A stretch of DNA of 64,000 nt, from NCBI RefSeq assembly GCF_014651675.1, contig NZ_BMXI01000005.1:1-64000 (forward strand), given 5' to 3'. Within the stretch, counting starts at the first letter, position 1, and the number at the start of each line of letters is the position of its first letter. This document shows positions 26,416 through 34,950 of this stretch, one piece after another. Made by a program: the position numbers and the translations under genes. Source of the DNA: Roseibacillus persicicus. GTDB taxonomy: Bacteria > Verrucomicrobiota > Verrucomicrobiia > Verrucomicrobiales > Akkermansiaceae. The notes under the pieces were generated by a model. The model saw nothing but the letters and a program-made list of their open reading frames with translations, searched no databases and was not told the DNA's origin.

Positions 26416-27579
26416 TTATTTCGCAACGAGGCTTTCGTTGACCTCGGGATAGACAAACTTCTTGCCCTCGTAGTTGCGGAGCACCACCTCCTCGGGGGTG
26501 CGGGAGACCACATAATTCGGGTTGATCGGGATTTTGCCACCCCCTCCAGGTGCATCGAGAACGTATTGGGGAAGCGCGTAGCCCGTGGTGTGGCCCCGCA
26601 GCTTTTCAATCAAGTCGATGCCGGTTTGGACCGAGGTCCGCAGGTGCGAGGAGCCCTGAATGAGGTCGCACTGATAGAGGTAGTAGGGCTTGACCCGGCA
26701 CATCAGGAGCTTGTGCAGCAGGGCGGCATGGACGGGTAGGCTGTCGTTGACTCCACGCAGAAGAACCGACTGGTTGCCGAGCTGGATTCCAGCCTTGGAA
26801 AGACGGGCCAAGCCATCGCGAACCTCGGTGGTCAGTTCGCGGGGATGGTTGGTGTGGATGGAGATGAAGAGCGGGTGGTGCTTCTCTAACATCTCGCAGA
26901 GTTCCGGGGTGATGCGCTGGGGGAGAAAGACGGGGATGCGCGAGCCGATGCGCACAAATTGAATGTGGGGAATCTTCCGCAGTCGGGTCAGGATCTTATC
27001 GAGGCGGTTGTCAGAAAGCAGGAGTGGATCGCCCCCCGAGAGCAGGACATCCCGCACGGTGGGAGTTCGCTCCAGATACTCGAAAGCCGCTTCCCATTGG
27101 GTCTCCAGCTTTTGGTCCGAGACTCCGGAAACGACCCGCGAGCGGGTGCAGTAGCGGCAGTAGGAGGCGCAACGGTCGGTGACGAGGAAGAGAACGCGGT
27201 CCGGATAGCGGTGCACGAGACCCGGGACGGGCATGTGGGAATCTTCGCCGCAGGGGTCGGACATCTCGGTGGGGTCGGTGAGGGACTCCTCGATGCGCGG
27301 GATGATCTGGCGACGGATGGGGTCGGCAGGGTCGGTGGCGTGGACCAGATTGAAAAAGTGGGGAGTGACCGCGGTTGCCAGTTTGGTGCCTGTGAGCAGG
27401 AGTCCCGCGCGCTCCTCTTCGGAGAGAGTGAGATGCTTTTCCAACTGGGGCAGGGTCTTCAGTGAGTTTTTGAGCTGCCAAGTGTGGGAATTCCAGTCTT
27501 CTGGAGAAACCTCGGGAAATCTTCCGGGATAGGAACTCTGAAATTGGATTTTCCGTTGATAGATTGGATCGTGAGTCAT
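26416..27579 (-). CDS. kamA: Lysine 2,3-aminomutase (radical SAM, PLP)
   Basis: 387 residues. Catalyses L-lysine to beta-lysine with an iron-sulfur cluster, SAM and PLP. The cluster cysteines are C137, C141 and C144 (TDRCASYCRYCTRSRVV), SAM binding is suggested by LLSGGDPLLLS, and the PLP lysine lies in DAPGGGGKIPINPNYV. The aspartates of QCDL and VLDAPGGG match those that hold the lysine amino group in known lysine aminomutases, which favours KamA over the EF-P-modifying EpmB. No beta-lysine acetyltransferase (ablB) is next to it. The product may be an osmolyte precursor or a building block. Confidence 0.87.
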   Translation of the reverse strand: MTHDPIYQRKIQFQSSYPGRFPEVSPEDWNSHTWQLKNSLKTLPQLEKHLTLSEEERAGLLLTGTKLATAVTPHFFNLVHATDPADPIRRQIIPRIEESLTDPTEMSDPCGEDSHMPVPGLVHRYPDRVLFLVTDRCASYCRYCTRSRVVSGVSDQKLETQWEAAFEYLERTPTVRDVLLSGGDPLLLSDNRLDKILTRLRKIPHIQFVRIGSRIPVFLPQRITPELCEMLEKHHPLFISIHTNHPRELTTEVRDGLARLSKAGIQLGNQSVLLRGVNDSLPVHAALLHKLLMCRVKPYYLYQCDLIQGSSHLRTSVQTGIDLIEKLRGHTTGYALPQYVLDAPGGGGKIPINPNYVVSRTPEEVVLRNYEGKKFVYPEVNESLVAK

Positions 27580-27686
27580 GCTGCGATTTTGGCTACTCTA
27601 GACCCTTGCGCCATTATGTCAAAGATGGGGATTTGTAATGACCAACTCGTCTTCTAGGCAAGTAGCTGTCAAACAATAGGTTCAGA

Positions 27687-28343
27687 ATGTTTTCACAAGC
27701 TTTACGTGATATTGCGAGGCCTTCGCAGGTTGAAATTTTAGAGGCTCTCAAGAAGTCTGAGGGAATGCCTGTCTCCGACTTGGCCCGGGCCATTGGGATG
27801 AGCTACATGGGGGTCAAGCAGCACTGCGTGGCGCTGGAAAAAAAGGGCTACCTGGAGTGTTGGCGGATCCCGCGCTCGGAAGTGGGGGTGGGGCGGCCCG
27901 AGAAGCTCTATCGTCTCACGGAGCAGGTGGAGCCCCTCTTTCCCCAGGCGGGGGTGGAGCTGACCTTGGAGTTTATGCAGGCGGTCAGCGAGCAGTTCGG
28001 GGAGACCGCCCCGGAGAAGCTCCTGTTCCGGTTCTTTCAGAAGCGCCGCGATGAGTGGCAGAAGCGGGTTCAGCTGGGACGCTCGTTAGTCGAGCGGTGC
28101 ACGCGTTATGTGGATATCTGGGAAAAGCACGGAGCCTCGGCCCGGGTGCATCATCAGGCGGGAGAAGGGCTTCGCTTGGAGGAGTTTCACAATCCGCTGG
28201 CGGCTGTCTTCGAGGTCTATCCCAATGCCCGCCGCTTCGAGGTGCAGACTATGGAGCAACTTCTTTCGTCCAAGGTTACCATCGAGGAGCGCAAGGTCTC
28301 CAAGAGCGGAGAACGTCTCCTCTATCTCTTGGAAAGTCTTTAA
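27687..28343 (+). CDS. SufR-like winged-helix regulator without cluster cysteines
   Basis: 218 residues. The N-terminal winged helix is clear: ARPSQVEILEALKKSEGMPV, SDLARAIGMSYMGVKQHCVA, LEKKGYLE, then the wing RSEVGVGRPEKLYRLTEQ. The arrangement, with FHNPLAAVFEVYP and a later GERLLYLL, matches the SufR/DeoR-like regulators, where the corresponding positions hold cysteines (HNCP...C...C.Y) that bind an iron-sulfur cluster. Here none of those cysteines remain. The start ATG lies 107 bases after the divergent aminomutase start. It probably senses something other than Fe-S status; its targets are unknown. Confidence 0.75.
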   Translation: MFSQALRDIARPSQVEILEALKKSEGMPVSDLARAIGMSYMGVKQHCVALEKKGYLECWRIPRSEVGVGRPEKLYRLTEQVEPLFPQAGVELTLEFMQAVSEQFGETAPEKLLFRFFQKRRDEWQKRVQLGRSLVERCTRYVDIWEKHGASARVHHQAGEGLRLEEFHNPLAAVFEVYPNARRFEVQTMEQLLSSKVTIEERKVSKSGERLLYLLESL

Positions 28344-28409
28344 CAGAAATCAGAGCGTTCTCGGCTAACGAGTCGAAAGGCTGAATTCGGGAGCGGCTTT
28401 GCTTGCGCT

Positions 28410-30176
28410 CTACAGTCCGACGATGGGGCCGGTAATGATTGCGGTGGATTCCTTCCAGCTGAGAGAGCCCAAGGTGTCGGTGAAGGGGCCATCTTTCGCG
28501 AGAGCGATGAAGTGACCCTGACGATCGGCGAGCAATTCGAAGCGCCTCTTGCTGTCCACATTCAGGGTCTTGGTGATTTGGGATCTCCAGTCATTGAACT
28601 CAGCGGTTGTGCAAGGGACGAGTTCGCTCTTGCGCCCGCTTTTCACCTCGCCAGAACTTTGCCAAAGGTCGCCGCTACTAGAAACGTAGTAGATTTTTTC
28701 AATCGGGAAATCAAAGGTCGAGGTGAGGGATGGGCGGCCATTGGGTGAGAGCAATTCCAGGCGCCCACGGGTCGATTGGATGGAGGTCACGATGTGGCCA
28801 TACTCCGAGCGGGACTTGTACCAATCGCCGGAGAGGTCCAGGGTGTTCTTTTCGCCGTTGGAAATCCGGTAGCGCGATTCGCCGCCACCATTGCGAGGAG
28901 TGATGCGGGCCCAGCGGGAGGCATCCAGGGCCACGGGAGTGACGATGGCGTTGTTCTTGGTGGTGAAGGAGGTGTTGAGGAGGACTCCGGTGCGGGCGAT
29001 CTGCTGCTGGTGGATGTAGGCCGTATTCTCTTCCGGCTGAACCTCCACCAAGGCCAGGCGATGACCTTTTCCACCGAAACCATCTTGGAAGACAATGATG
29101 AGCAGAAGCAGGGCCGAGGCCGTTAGTGAGATGATGGGGGTGGTGATGAAGAGGCGGTGGCGTTGGCCTGATTTGGCAAAGACAAAGAGGTTGACCGGAC
29201 CTACAATGATGCCGAAGGCGATGAGGATGAGGATGAAGAAGACCGGATTGAAGGAGCGCTCGCCAAAGGAATATTGCAGGGGCCAACTCGAGACGAGTTC
29301 TTTACCAAAGATACTGGCCCGCGGGTCGAGTTCTCCGGTTTTCATCATCGCCATGGTGCGGGAGGCATTGAGCAGACCGGAGGCGGGAAGCTCTAACAAC
29401 TCGATGGAACCCCAACTGCGGTAGGCCTCGTCTCCTTCCGCGTCTTCGATGCCCAGGGAAAGGAGTGTGACCGAGGGATCGACGGCATAGATGACGATGC
29501 GTCCACCCAGTCGGTTCCACTTCATGAGAGCGGTCTTGGCCCCGGGCTCAATGGCTTTCCAGTCCGCACTGGTCAGCATGATGGCATCGAAGCCGGCATA
29601 GCCCCGCCAATCGTTGGTCAGGTCCCGTGGGGTGAAGCTGCCCGCAAAGGCCGGGCTGCCATAGTGCGAGCCGCTGGCGGCGGCGGAATTGAGGGGGCCG
29701 GAGTTGGGGGTGTAGAGGGCCTCGCTCATCAGGATGCAGGGCCAGTTGTGGCTCTGGTCGCTGGTCATTTTTTCAAACGTGCTCGTCAGGGGTGGCCGAC
29801 CAGAGATGGAAACCTCCAGCGAGAGGGGGGAGTCATCCTGAATGGCGGTCACCAGAGGCACGAGAAACTCCACGTTCTTTTGCTGATCGGGGGGGCAGCT
29901 GAGAGAGAAGCTGGAGCTGAGCTGGTTGCTTTCCGCGTAGTCGTGGTCGCTGGAGGTGAACCCGAAGCTCCAAGAGACCGGAATCTTTTCGCCATTTCGC
30001 GCCGTCACCCGCACTGCCATGTAACCGGAAGAGGGCAGGGTGCTGCTCATCGCGGTCATCTTCAGACTGGTTCCAGTCTTGGGATTATACTCGTGATCGT
30101 AGAAGACGTGCTGCGCCGAAAGAAACGGGAGCGTGCTGCAGCAGACGAGAAGGAAGAGGGCGAGAGCGCGGTTCAT
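28410..30176 (-). CDS. Exported membrane protein paired with a MoxR ATPase
   Basis: 588 residues: signal peptide (LALFLLVCCSTLPFLSA), a periplasmic beta-rich region, a GATase-like or vWA-adjacent segment with GGRIVIYAVDP, two membrane helices at about 315-333 (NPVFFILILIAFGIIVGPVN) and 346-362, and a C-terminal periplasmic domain. Nine bases separate it from the upstream MoxR gene, so the two are translated together. Membrane proteins of this shape accompany MoxR-DUF58 loci. I do not recognise a named family. Confidence 0.7.
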   Translation of the reverse strand: MNRALALFLLVCCSTLPFLSAQHVFYDHEYNPKTGTSLKMTAMSSTLPSSGYMAVRVTARNGEKIPVSWSFGFTSSDHDYAESNQLSSSFSLSCPPDQQKNVEFLVPLVTAIQDDSPLSLEVSISGRPPLTSTFEKMTSDQSHNWPCILMSEALYTPNSGPLNSAAASGSHYGSPAFAGSFTPRDLTNDWRGYAGFDAIMLTSADWKAIEPGAKTALMKWNRLGGRIVIYAVDPSVTLLSLGIEDAEGDEAYRSWGSIELLELPASGLLNASRTMAMMKTGELDPRASIFGKELVSSWPLQYSFGERSFNPVFFILILIAFGIIVGPVNLFVFAKSGQRHRLFITTPIISLTASALLLLIIVFQDGFGGKGHRLALVEVQPEENTAYIHQQQIARTGVLLNTSFTTKNNAIVTPVALDASRWARITPRNGGGESRYRISNGEKNTLDLSGDWYKSRSEYGHIVTSIQSTRGRLELLSPNGRPSLTSTFDFPIEKIYYVSSSGDLWQSSGEVKSGRKSELVPCTTAEFNDWRSQITKTLNVDSKRRFELLADRQGHFIALAKDGPFTDTLGSLSWKESTAIITGPIVGL

Positions 30177-30185
30177 CTGGCGGGC

Positions 30186-31205
30186 TTAGTTGCTTTGCAA
30201 TGTCTTGGGCAAGGCGTCCGACTGGGTCGGGACTTCGGCGAGAATCTTTTGCACCAAGTCGTTGTTCGTGAGTCCCTCCACACGGGCGTTGTATTCTAAC
30301 AAGATCCGGTGGCGCAGAACGGAGGGGGCCACAAAGCGGACGTCCTCGAAGGAAGCGTGGGTGCGCTCATTCAAGAGTGCTCGCGCGCGTGCGGCGGAAG
30401 CCAAGGAAAGCGCGGCCCGGGGGGAAGCCCCGTATTTGATTGAGCTGGAAGCCGAAGATTGTCCCGGGTGGGTGGCGTCTACCAGGCGGGCAATGTAATT
30501 GGCCACCACGTCGGGCAGATAGATGCGCCTCACCAGCGCGAGCACTTCCTCCAGCGCGGCAGCATCGAGGATGGGATTGACCTCGGGTTCCTGCCCCAAG
30601 TCGCGGGCCGTGATGATGCGCTGTAGGGTGGCCACGTCGTTGCGGGTCACTTCCAGCTTGAACAAAAATCGGTCCAGCTGAGCCTCGGGCAGGGGGTAGG
30701 TGCCCTCCAGCTCGATGGGGTTTTGGGTCGCGAGGACGAAGAAAGGGGCGGGGAGGCTGTGGGTCTTGCCGAGAACGGTCACGCGGCGTTCCTGCATCGC
30801 TTCCAACAGGGCGGACTGGGTCTTGGGCGAGGCCCGGTTGATCTCATCCGCCAGACAGAGGTTGGTGAAGATGGGACCTTCTTGGAAGACGAACTCGCGG
30901 CGGCCATCCACCTCTTGGAGGACGGGGTTACCGGTGATATCGCCGGGCAGGAGGTCCGGGGTGAACTGAATTCGTTTGGTCCCCAGGGCGAGGAGTTTGG
31001 AGAGAGTCTTGACCAGTTCGGTCTTACCCAGACCCGGCAGGCCCTCCAGCAGAATGTGACCGCGAGCCAACAGGCCCGTCACCACAAGTTCCACCAACTC
31101 CTCTTGGCCAAAGATCACCGCGTTGAGCCCTGCAGTGAGGGATCGGACGTGGCGGCTGGCGCTGGCAATTTCGGATTCGGAAGCGTGCTCCATCTCTGGC
31201 AGCAT
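30186..31205 (-). CDS. MoxR-family AAA+ ATPase
   Basis: 339 residues. Walker A is EGLPGLGKTELVKTLS, Walker B is LADEINRASPKTQSALLEAM, sensor 1 is LATQNPIELEGTYPLPEAQL and the family's DRFLFKLEV follows. MoxR ATPases act as chaperones that load metals or cofactors, or control stress and cell-surface complexes, usually beside DUF58 and vWA proteins. Here only the membrane protein at 28410 is adjacent and no DUF58 gene is visible. An ATG at codon 5 is an alternative start. Confidence 0.93.
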   Translation of the reverse strand: MLPEMEHASESEIASASRHVRSLTAGLNAVIFGQEELVELVVTGLLARGHILLEGLPGLGKTELVKTLSKLLALGTKRIQFTPDLLPGDITGNPVLQEVDGRREFVFQEGPIFTNLCLADEINRASPKTQSALLEAMQERRVTVLGKTHSLPAPFFVLATQNPIELEGTYPLPEAQLDRFLFKLEVTRNDVATLQRIITARDLGQEPEVNPILDAAALEEVLALVRRIYLPDVVANYIARLVDATHPGQSSASSSIKYGASPRAALSLASAARARALLNERTHASFEDVRFVAPSVLRHRILLEYNARVEGLTNNDLVQKILAEVPTQSDALPKTLQSN

Positions 31206-31348
31206 GCGAACTCAAACCCTATCGGTCAATGCCAAGCCCGAAAAGATAGCGGGTTCGCGGGAGTTGTGTTGCTTTTTCTATCAAGGGTTCCCCGCGAGGC
31301 GTCGGACGGGTGGTCTGCAAGACGCTTTGGAGGGGAAGGGATTGAGAG

Positions 31349-34300
31349 TTAGTCCGCGAGGGACATCTGAATGCGGAAGAAGTTCTTGTCCAAGTTGGAA
31401 TCAATACTGGTGACCCGGAGGGCGTAGCGGTCTTCACCGATGGGGCTGACGCCCCCGTCCTGAACAGGACCTGCGAAGGTGGTTATGGTTTCCGACGAGA
31501 GAAGGTCAAAGTCGACAGCGGAGATGAATTCATCAGGGAAGGTGAACTCAATATCATAGGCGTTGAAGACGGGGAGCCAGACGATGGTGATGTCGCTGGG
31601 GGCGAGATTGACGACATCGCTGTCGAGGTCCCCATCGCGTGGGTCGGCTCCTTCGAGGTGATACTGGAAGTAGCTGTGGCCAGTGATGGGATGGGGATCG
31701 AAGGGGTTGACCACACCGAGGTCGCCGAAGAAAAACTTTTCCCAATCATCATCGAGTAAGTTTCCGTTCGAATCCGTATCGGTGGCGACGGGGGTAAAGA
31801 CGAGTTCGAGAGAAATGGCTTCCATGGTATCGAAGGTGCCGACGGGATCGACATCGACGTATCCAGTGATTTGGAAAACAGCGCCAATATTAAGTCCAAG
31901 GCCTTGTTCGATTAGAACCCGGTCGCCGAAGCTGTCCACGAAGTAGGCGAGGTCGCCCGTGCCGGGGTCGGTGCGCCGGTAGTCGTAGTTGTGGAGTGGG
32001 GTGGTGGGACTTTCGATGGTGATGGTCCAGGTTTCCACGTCGCGCTTGAGCGAAGGCACGTTTGCCAACAGGGAAAGCATGGCGCTGCGGGCGTTGGAAA
32101 TGAGGCTTGCGGATATGGTGGAGTAGGGGTTGGTCCGGGTGGTCGAGGTGTCGACTTCGCCATCTCCATTGTAAGTCAAAGCAACTACGCTGCCAGGGTC
32201 GGTGATTGCTCCGTCGTGCAGCACCGATCGCAGCGCGTCGAGGGGAAGAGCCATATTGGGAGTGCTGTCGGAGATGGCGACGTGGCGCGAGTAGATGGCG
32301 TCGCTCAAATCGGAGATGTCTCCATTGAGGCGGGCCTGCGAGTCGAGGTATTGGATGATGGCGGGGAAGTCGCAACCATTGGTCACGAGGGCGCGCTTCA
32401 TTTCTTCGCTGAAGGGAGTTTTTCCGCTGTCGTAGTCGCGGCCACCGAAGAGGGTGAAGTCGTCGATGTCTGAGGGCACGCCGAGGGCAATGAGATCGGC
32501 CGGAGGGAAGCTTTCGTAAAGGGCCTGCTCGGCCAGGACCGCGATGGCGTTGTCGATGGGATCGAGTCGCGTAATCGTGGTCACGGGGTCGAAGCTATCG
32601 TGAGCAGTGCGAGCCGCGGCGACCCACGCGAGGGCATCCGCGCTTCGGTCGGTGCCGGTGGCAGTGGCGGCGATGGTGGGGGGAGCAAAGACAGGACGGC
32701 TGGCAACTCGGAGGGTTTCGCGCCCCCCGCGAACGGTGCCGCTGGGAGCGAGGTCGAATTGAATGGGGGAGGAAAGGATCAGCCATTCGGATTCGGGCAA
32801 GGGATTGCTCACGTCGATGCGGGCGGCGTTTTGTCCCACTAAAGTTCCGTCAGCTACAGTAGACACCTCGCCAACGGCCATCAGTTCGGAAAGCATGTTG
32901 TAGCTTCTGATTTTCTCACCCGGGGTGTCATCCTCGCGCTGGGTCGCGGCCAGATTGGCATCGTCGGGATCCGTGACGGGCGTTCCTCCATCATCGAAGG
33001 GGTTGGCTCCAGTGCCTGCGGGATTGTAAGCTTGCGCAAAGAGGTAGAATCCTTCGCCGAGATAGGGTGGGTCGCGGTCTTCTTCCGCGAGATAGTCGGC
33101 AGAGTCATTGGGGCCGGTGCCGACTCCATCGTGGCCGAGAATTTCTTCCAGATCGGATTGGAAGTCCCCGTCGCTATCGGCTCCGCCGGCAGGGTCTAGA
33201 CCGAAGTGGCGCTCCACGTAGTCGGGTACTCCGTCCTGATCGCTATCCAGATCATTGAGCGGGCTGCTGAATTGATAGCTGCGGCTGATGATGGGGCCGT
33301 TGACCCGGTTGGCGCGGTCGTAGGCATAGAAAAGCCAGTCGGAAGGATAGCCGATGGTGAGCGGGGCTTCATAAGTCTGCCACACGGAGCCCGGGGTGTC
33401 TTCGCGGTAGCGAATGTCGAGGGTGGAGCTGTCGGCAAGGACTTTGACCAACACACTTTCCGCATAAGTCCCGCTATCGGGCGAAACATTGAGGGGGAGG
33501 CTGGTGAGGGTCACGCTGTCGTCGAGAGCGGAAACTGAAGCGTTGTCCTGATATTGGTTGGACATCACGAAGGTCGCTCCCGCGGGGGCAACGGGCGAAG
33601 CGGGAGAAGGATTGTTGAGACCCTGGTCGCCATCACCATCATTGGGGTTGAGATCGCGCAACTCCGTGGTGATGGCCTGTGGAAGAGAGCCGGTGCCAGT
33701 GGTCCAGTCGGGCACGGTTTCCACGCGCAAAAGCTGGGCCATGGGCTGGATGAGAGCTTGGTCATCGAACCAGAACAGAGTGGCGAAACGATTGGTGGTA
33801 TCGATCCAGGGAGTGAGATTGCCGGAAGCGACTTTCTGAAAGCCAGCGCCGGAATCGCGGTAAAGATCCCAGTTGGAGCTTGTGCGGTCGCCCGGGGTGC
33901 CGAGCAAGGTCATGAAGCCCCGCCCCGGTACCGGGACCAGGCCGGAGAAGGCCGTGCCGGCACTGGCGAAGAAGGTCTCCTGAATACTCAAGGTCGTGCC
34001 CGCGATGATGCGGGCCCATACTGCGACAGTGCCATCTTGTGAGGTGATGAGGATGCCGTCAGGTGCGTTGGGAATAGTGGTGCCCACCGAAACAATGGTG
34101 CCGATGGGAAAGCCGATGGAAGGAGTTGTCGTAAAGCCTTGCGGAAATCCGGAAAATCCGTGGGTGAAGATTCCGCATTTGCTGTCGCCGGGTACCCAGG
34201 CGACCGTGCAGAGGCGGCCGTCATTGCCCTGAACCTCGGTCGCGAGGAGAGAGGCGGAAGGCACCGGAAACTTGGTGGAGCGCACGATATTGCCGTCGCC

Positions 34301-34909
34301 GGAATTTCTGATTTCCTGCAATCGGGAGGTGTCCTGACGAATCAACATTCCCCGGCGCTCGCCGGTGCCGGGGACGCGGAAGGGTTGGAGGGCTGTGGCG
34401 CCACTGTCGTAGATGTATTCGTCGGTGGAAGAGGGGACTCCGCCGGCAATCAGGGTCTTGTTGAGTTCGGCTCCTTCCCCACCATCCACATAGAGGCAAT
34501 GGGAAAGGGTCATGGGCGTGAGACCAGCCTCGAAGAGAGGGATGGTGGATTGCGGTCCGGCGAAAGCAGTTGAGCGGGACGACGGGCTGGCACTGCCATC
34601 AACTGGCAGAAAGCGCATCTGATTATGAGTCGCCGAGGAAAGAATGAGGTGCTCCGGCCCCCCTTCAAAGTATCCGGAAGCCAAGCCCGTCACGTTGGCC
34701 AGATAGGTCTCGGTCGGTCCGGTCTGCTGCAAGACATTGGCGTTGGAGAAGGTCATGACGCGGACCTGACCTGTGGCGGTGTCCGTGAGGGCAAAGCCGG
34801 TTTGACTCTCCAGCGGAGCGAACCATTCCTTGGGCAGTTGCACCGAGGGAGCGGCAAGCAAGGGAAGGCCGGAGAGGGCGAGCAGGAAGAGTGGGAGCTT
34901 GGTTTTCAT
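31349..34909 (-). CDS. Giant secreted protein C of a three-gene operon
   Basis: 1,186 residues with signal peptide (LPLFLLALSGLPLLA). The first ~450 residues look like a beta-propeller or FG-GAP-type repeat region (GYFEGGPEHLILSSATHNQM, GDGNIVRSTKFP). A chitobiase/FN3-like sandwich follows (NVSPDSGTYAESVLVKVLAD, about 490-550), then a thrombospondin-3-like acidic calcium stretch DLDSDQDGVPDYVERHFGLD at about 555, a helical and beta region, and a tail with FFFGDLGVVNPFDPHPITGH. No enzyme motif is seen. It is the last gene of the operon (42 bases after the previous stop). Function unknown; probably extracellular. Confidence 0.72.
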   Translation of the reverse strand: MKTKLPLFLLALSGLPLLAAPSVQLPKEWFAPLESQTGFALTDTATGQVRVMTFSNANVLQQTGPTETYLANVTGLASGYFEGGPEHLILSSATHNQMRFLPVDGSASPSSRSTAFAGPQSTIPLFEAGLTPMTLSHCLYVDGGEGAELNKTLIAGGVPSSTDEYIYDSGATALQPFRVPGTGERRGMLIRQDTSRLQEIRNSGDGNIVRSTKFPVPSASLLATEVQGNDGRLCTVAWVPGDSKCGIFTHGFSGFPQGFTTTPSIGFPIGTIVSVGTTIPNAPDGILITSQDGTVAVWARIIAGTTLSIQETFFASAGTAFSGLVPVPGRGFMTLLGTPGDRTSSNWDLYRDSGAGFQKVASGNLTPWIDTTNRFATLFWFDDQALIQPMAQLLRVETVPDWTTGTGSLPQAITTELRDLNPNDGDGDQGLNNPSPASPVAPAGATFVMSNQYQDNASVSALDDSVTLTSLPLNVSPDSGTYAESVLVKVLADSSTLDIRYREDTPGSVWQTYEAPLTIGYPSDWLFYAYDRANRVNGPIISRSYQFSSPLNDLDSDQDGVPDYVERHFGLDPAGGADSDGDFQSDLEEILGHDGVGTGPNDSADYLAEEDRDPPYLGEGFYLFAQAYNPAGTGANPFDDGGTPVTDPDDANLAATQREDDTPGEKIRSYNMLSELMAVGEVSTVADGTLVGQNAARIDVSNPLPESEWLILSSPIQFDLAPSGTVRGGRETLRVASRPVFAPPTIAATATGTDRSADALAWVAAARTAHDSFDPVTTITRLDPIDNAIAVLAEQALYESFPPADLIALGVPSDIDDFTLFGGRDYDSGKTPFSEEMKRALVTNGCDFPAIIQYLDSQARLNGDISDLSDAIYSRHVAISDSTPNMALPLDALRSVLHDGAITDPGSVVALTYNGDGEVDTSTTRTNPYSTISASLISNARSAMLSLLANVPSLKRDVETWTITIESPTTPLHNYDYRRTDPGTGDLAYFVDSFGDRVLIEQGLGLNIGAVFQITGYVDVDPVGTFDTMEAISLELVFTPVATDTDSNGNLLDDDWEKFFFGDLGVVNPFDPHPITGHSYFQYHLEGADPRDGDLDSDVVNLAPSDITIVWLPVFNAYDIEFTFPDEFISAVDFDLLSSETITTFAGPVQDGGVSPIGEDRYALRVTSIDSNLDKNFFRIQMSLAD

Positions 34910-34950
34910 GAGTGAAAAATGGCTGGAATTCTGAACGGCTGGGAAAGGGA

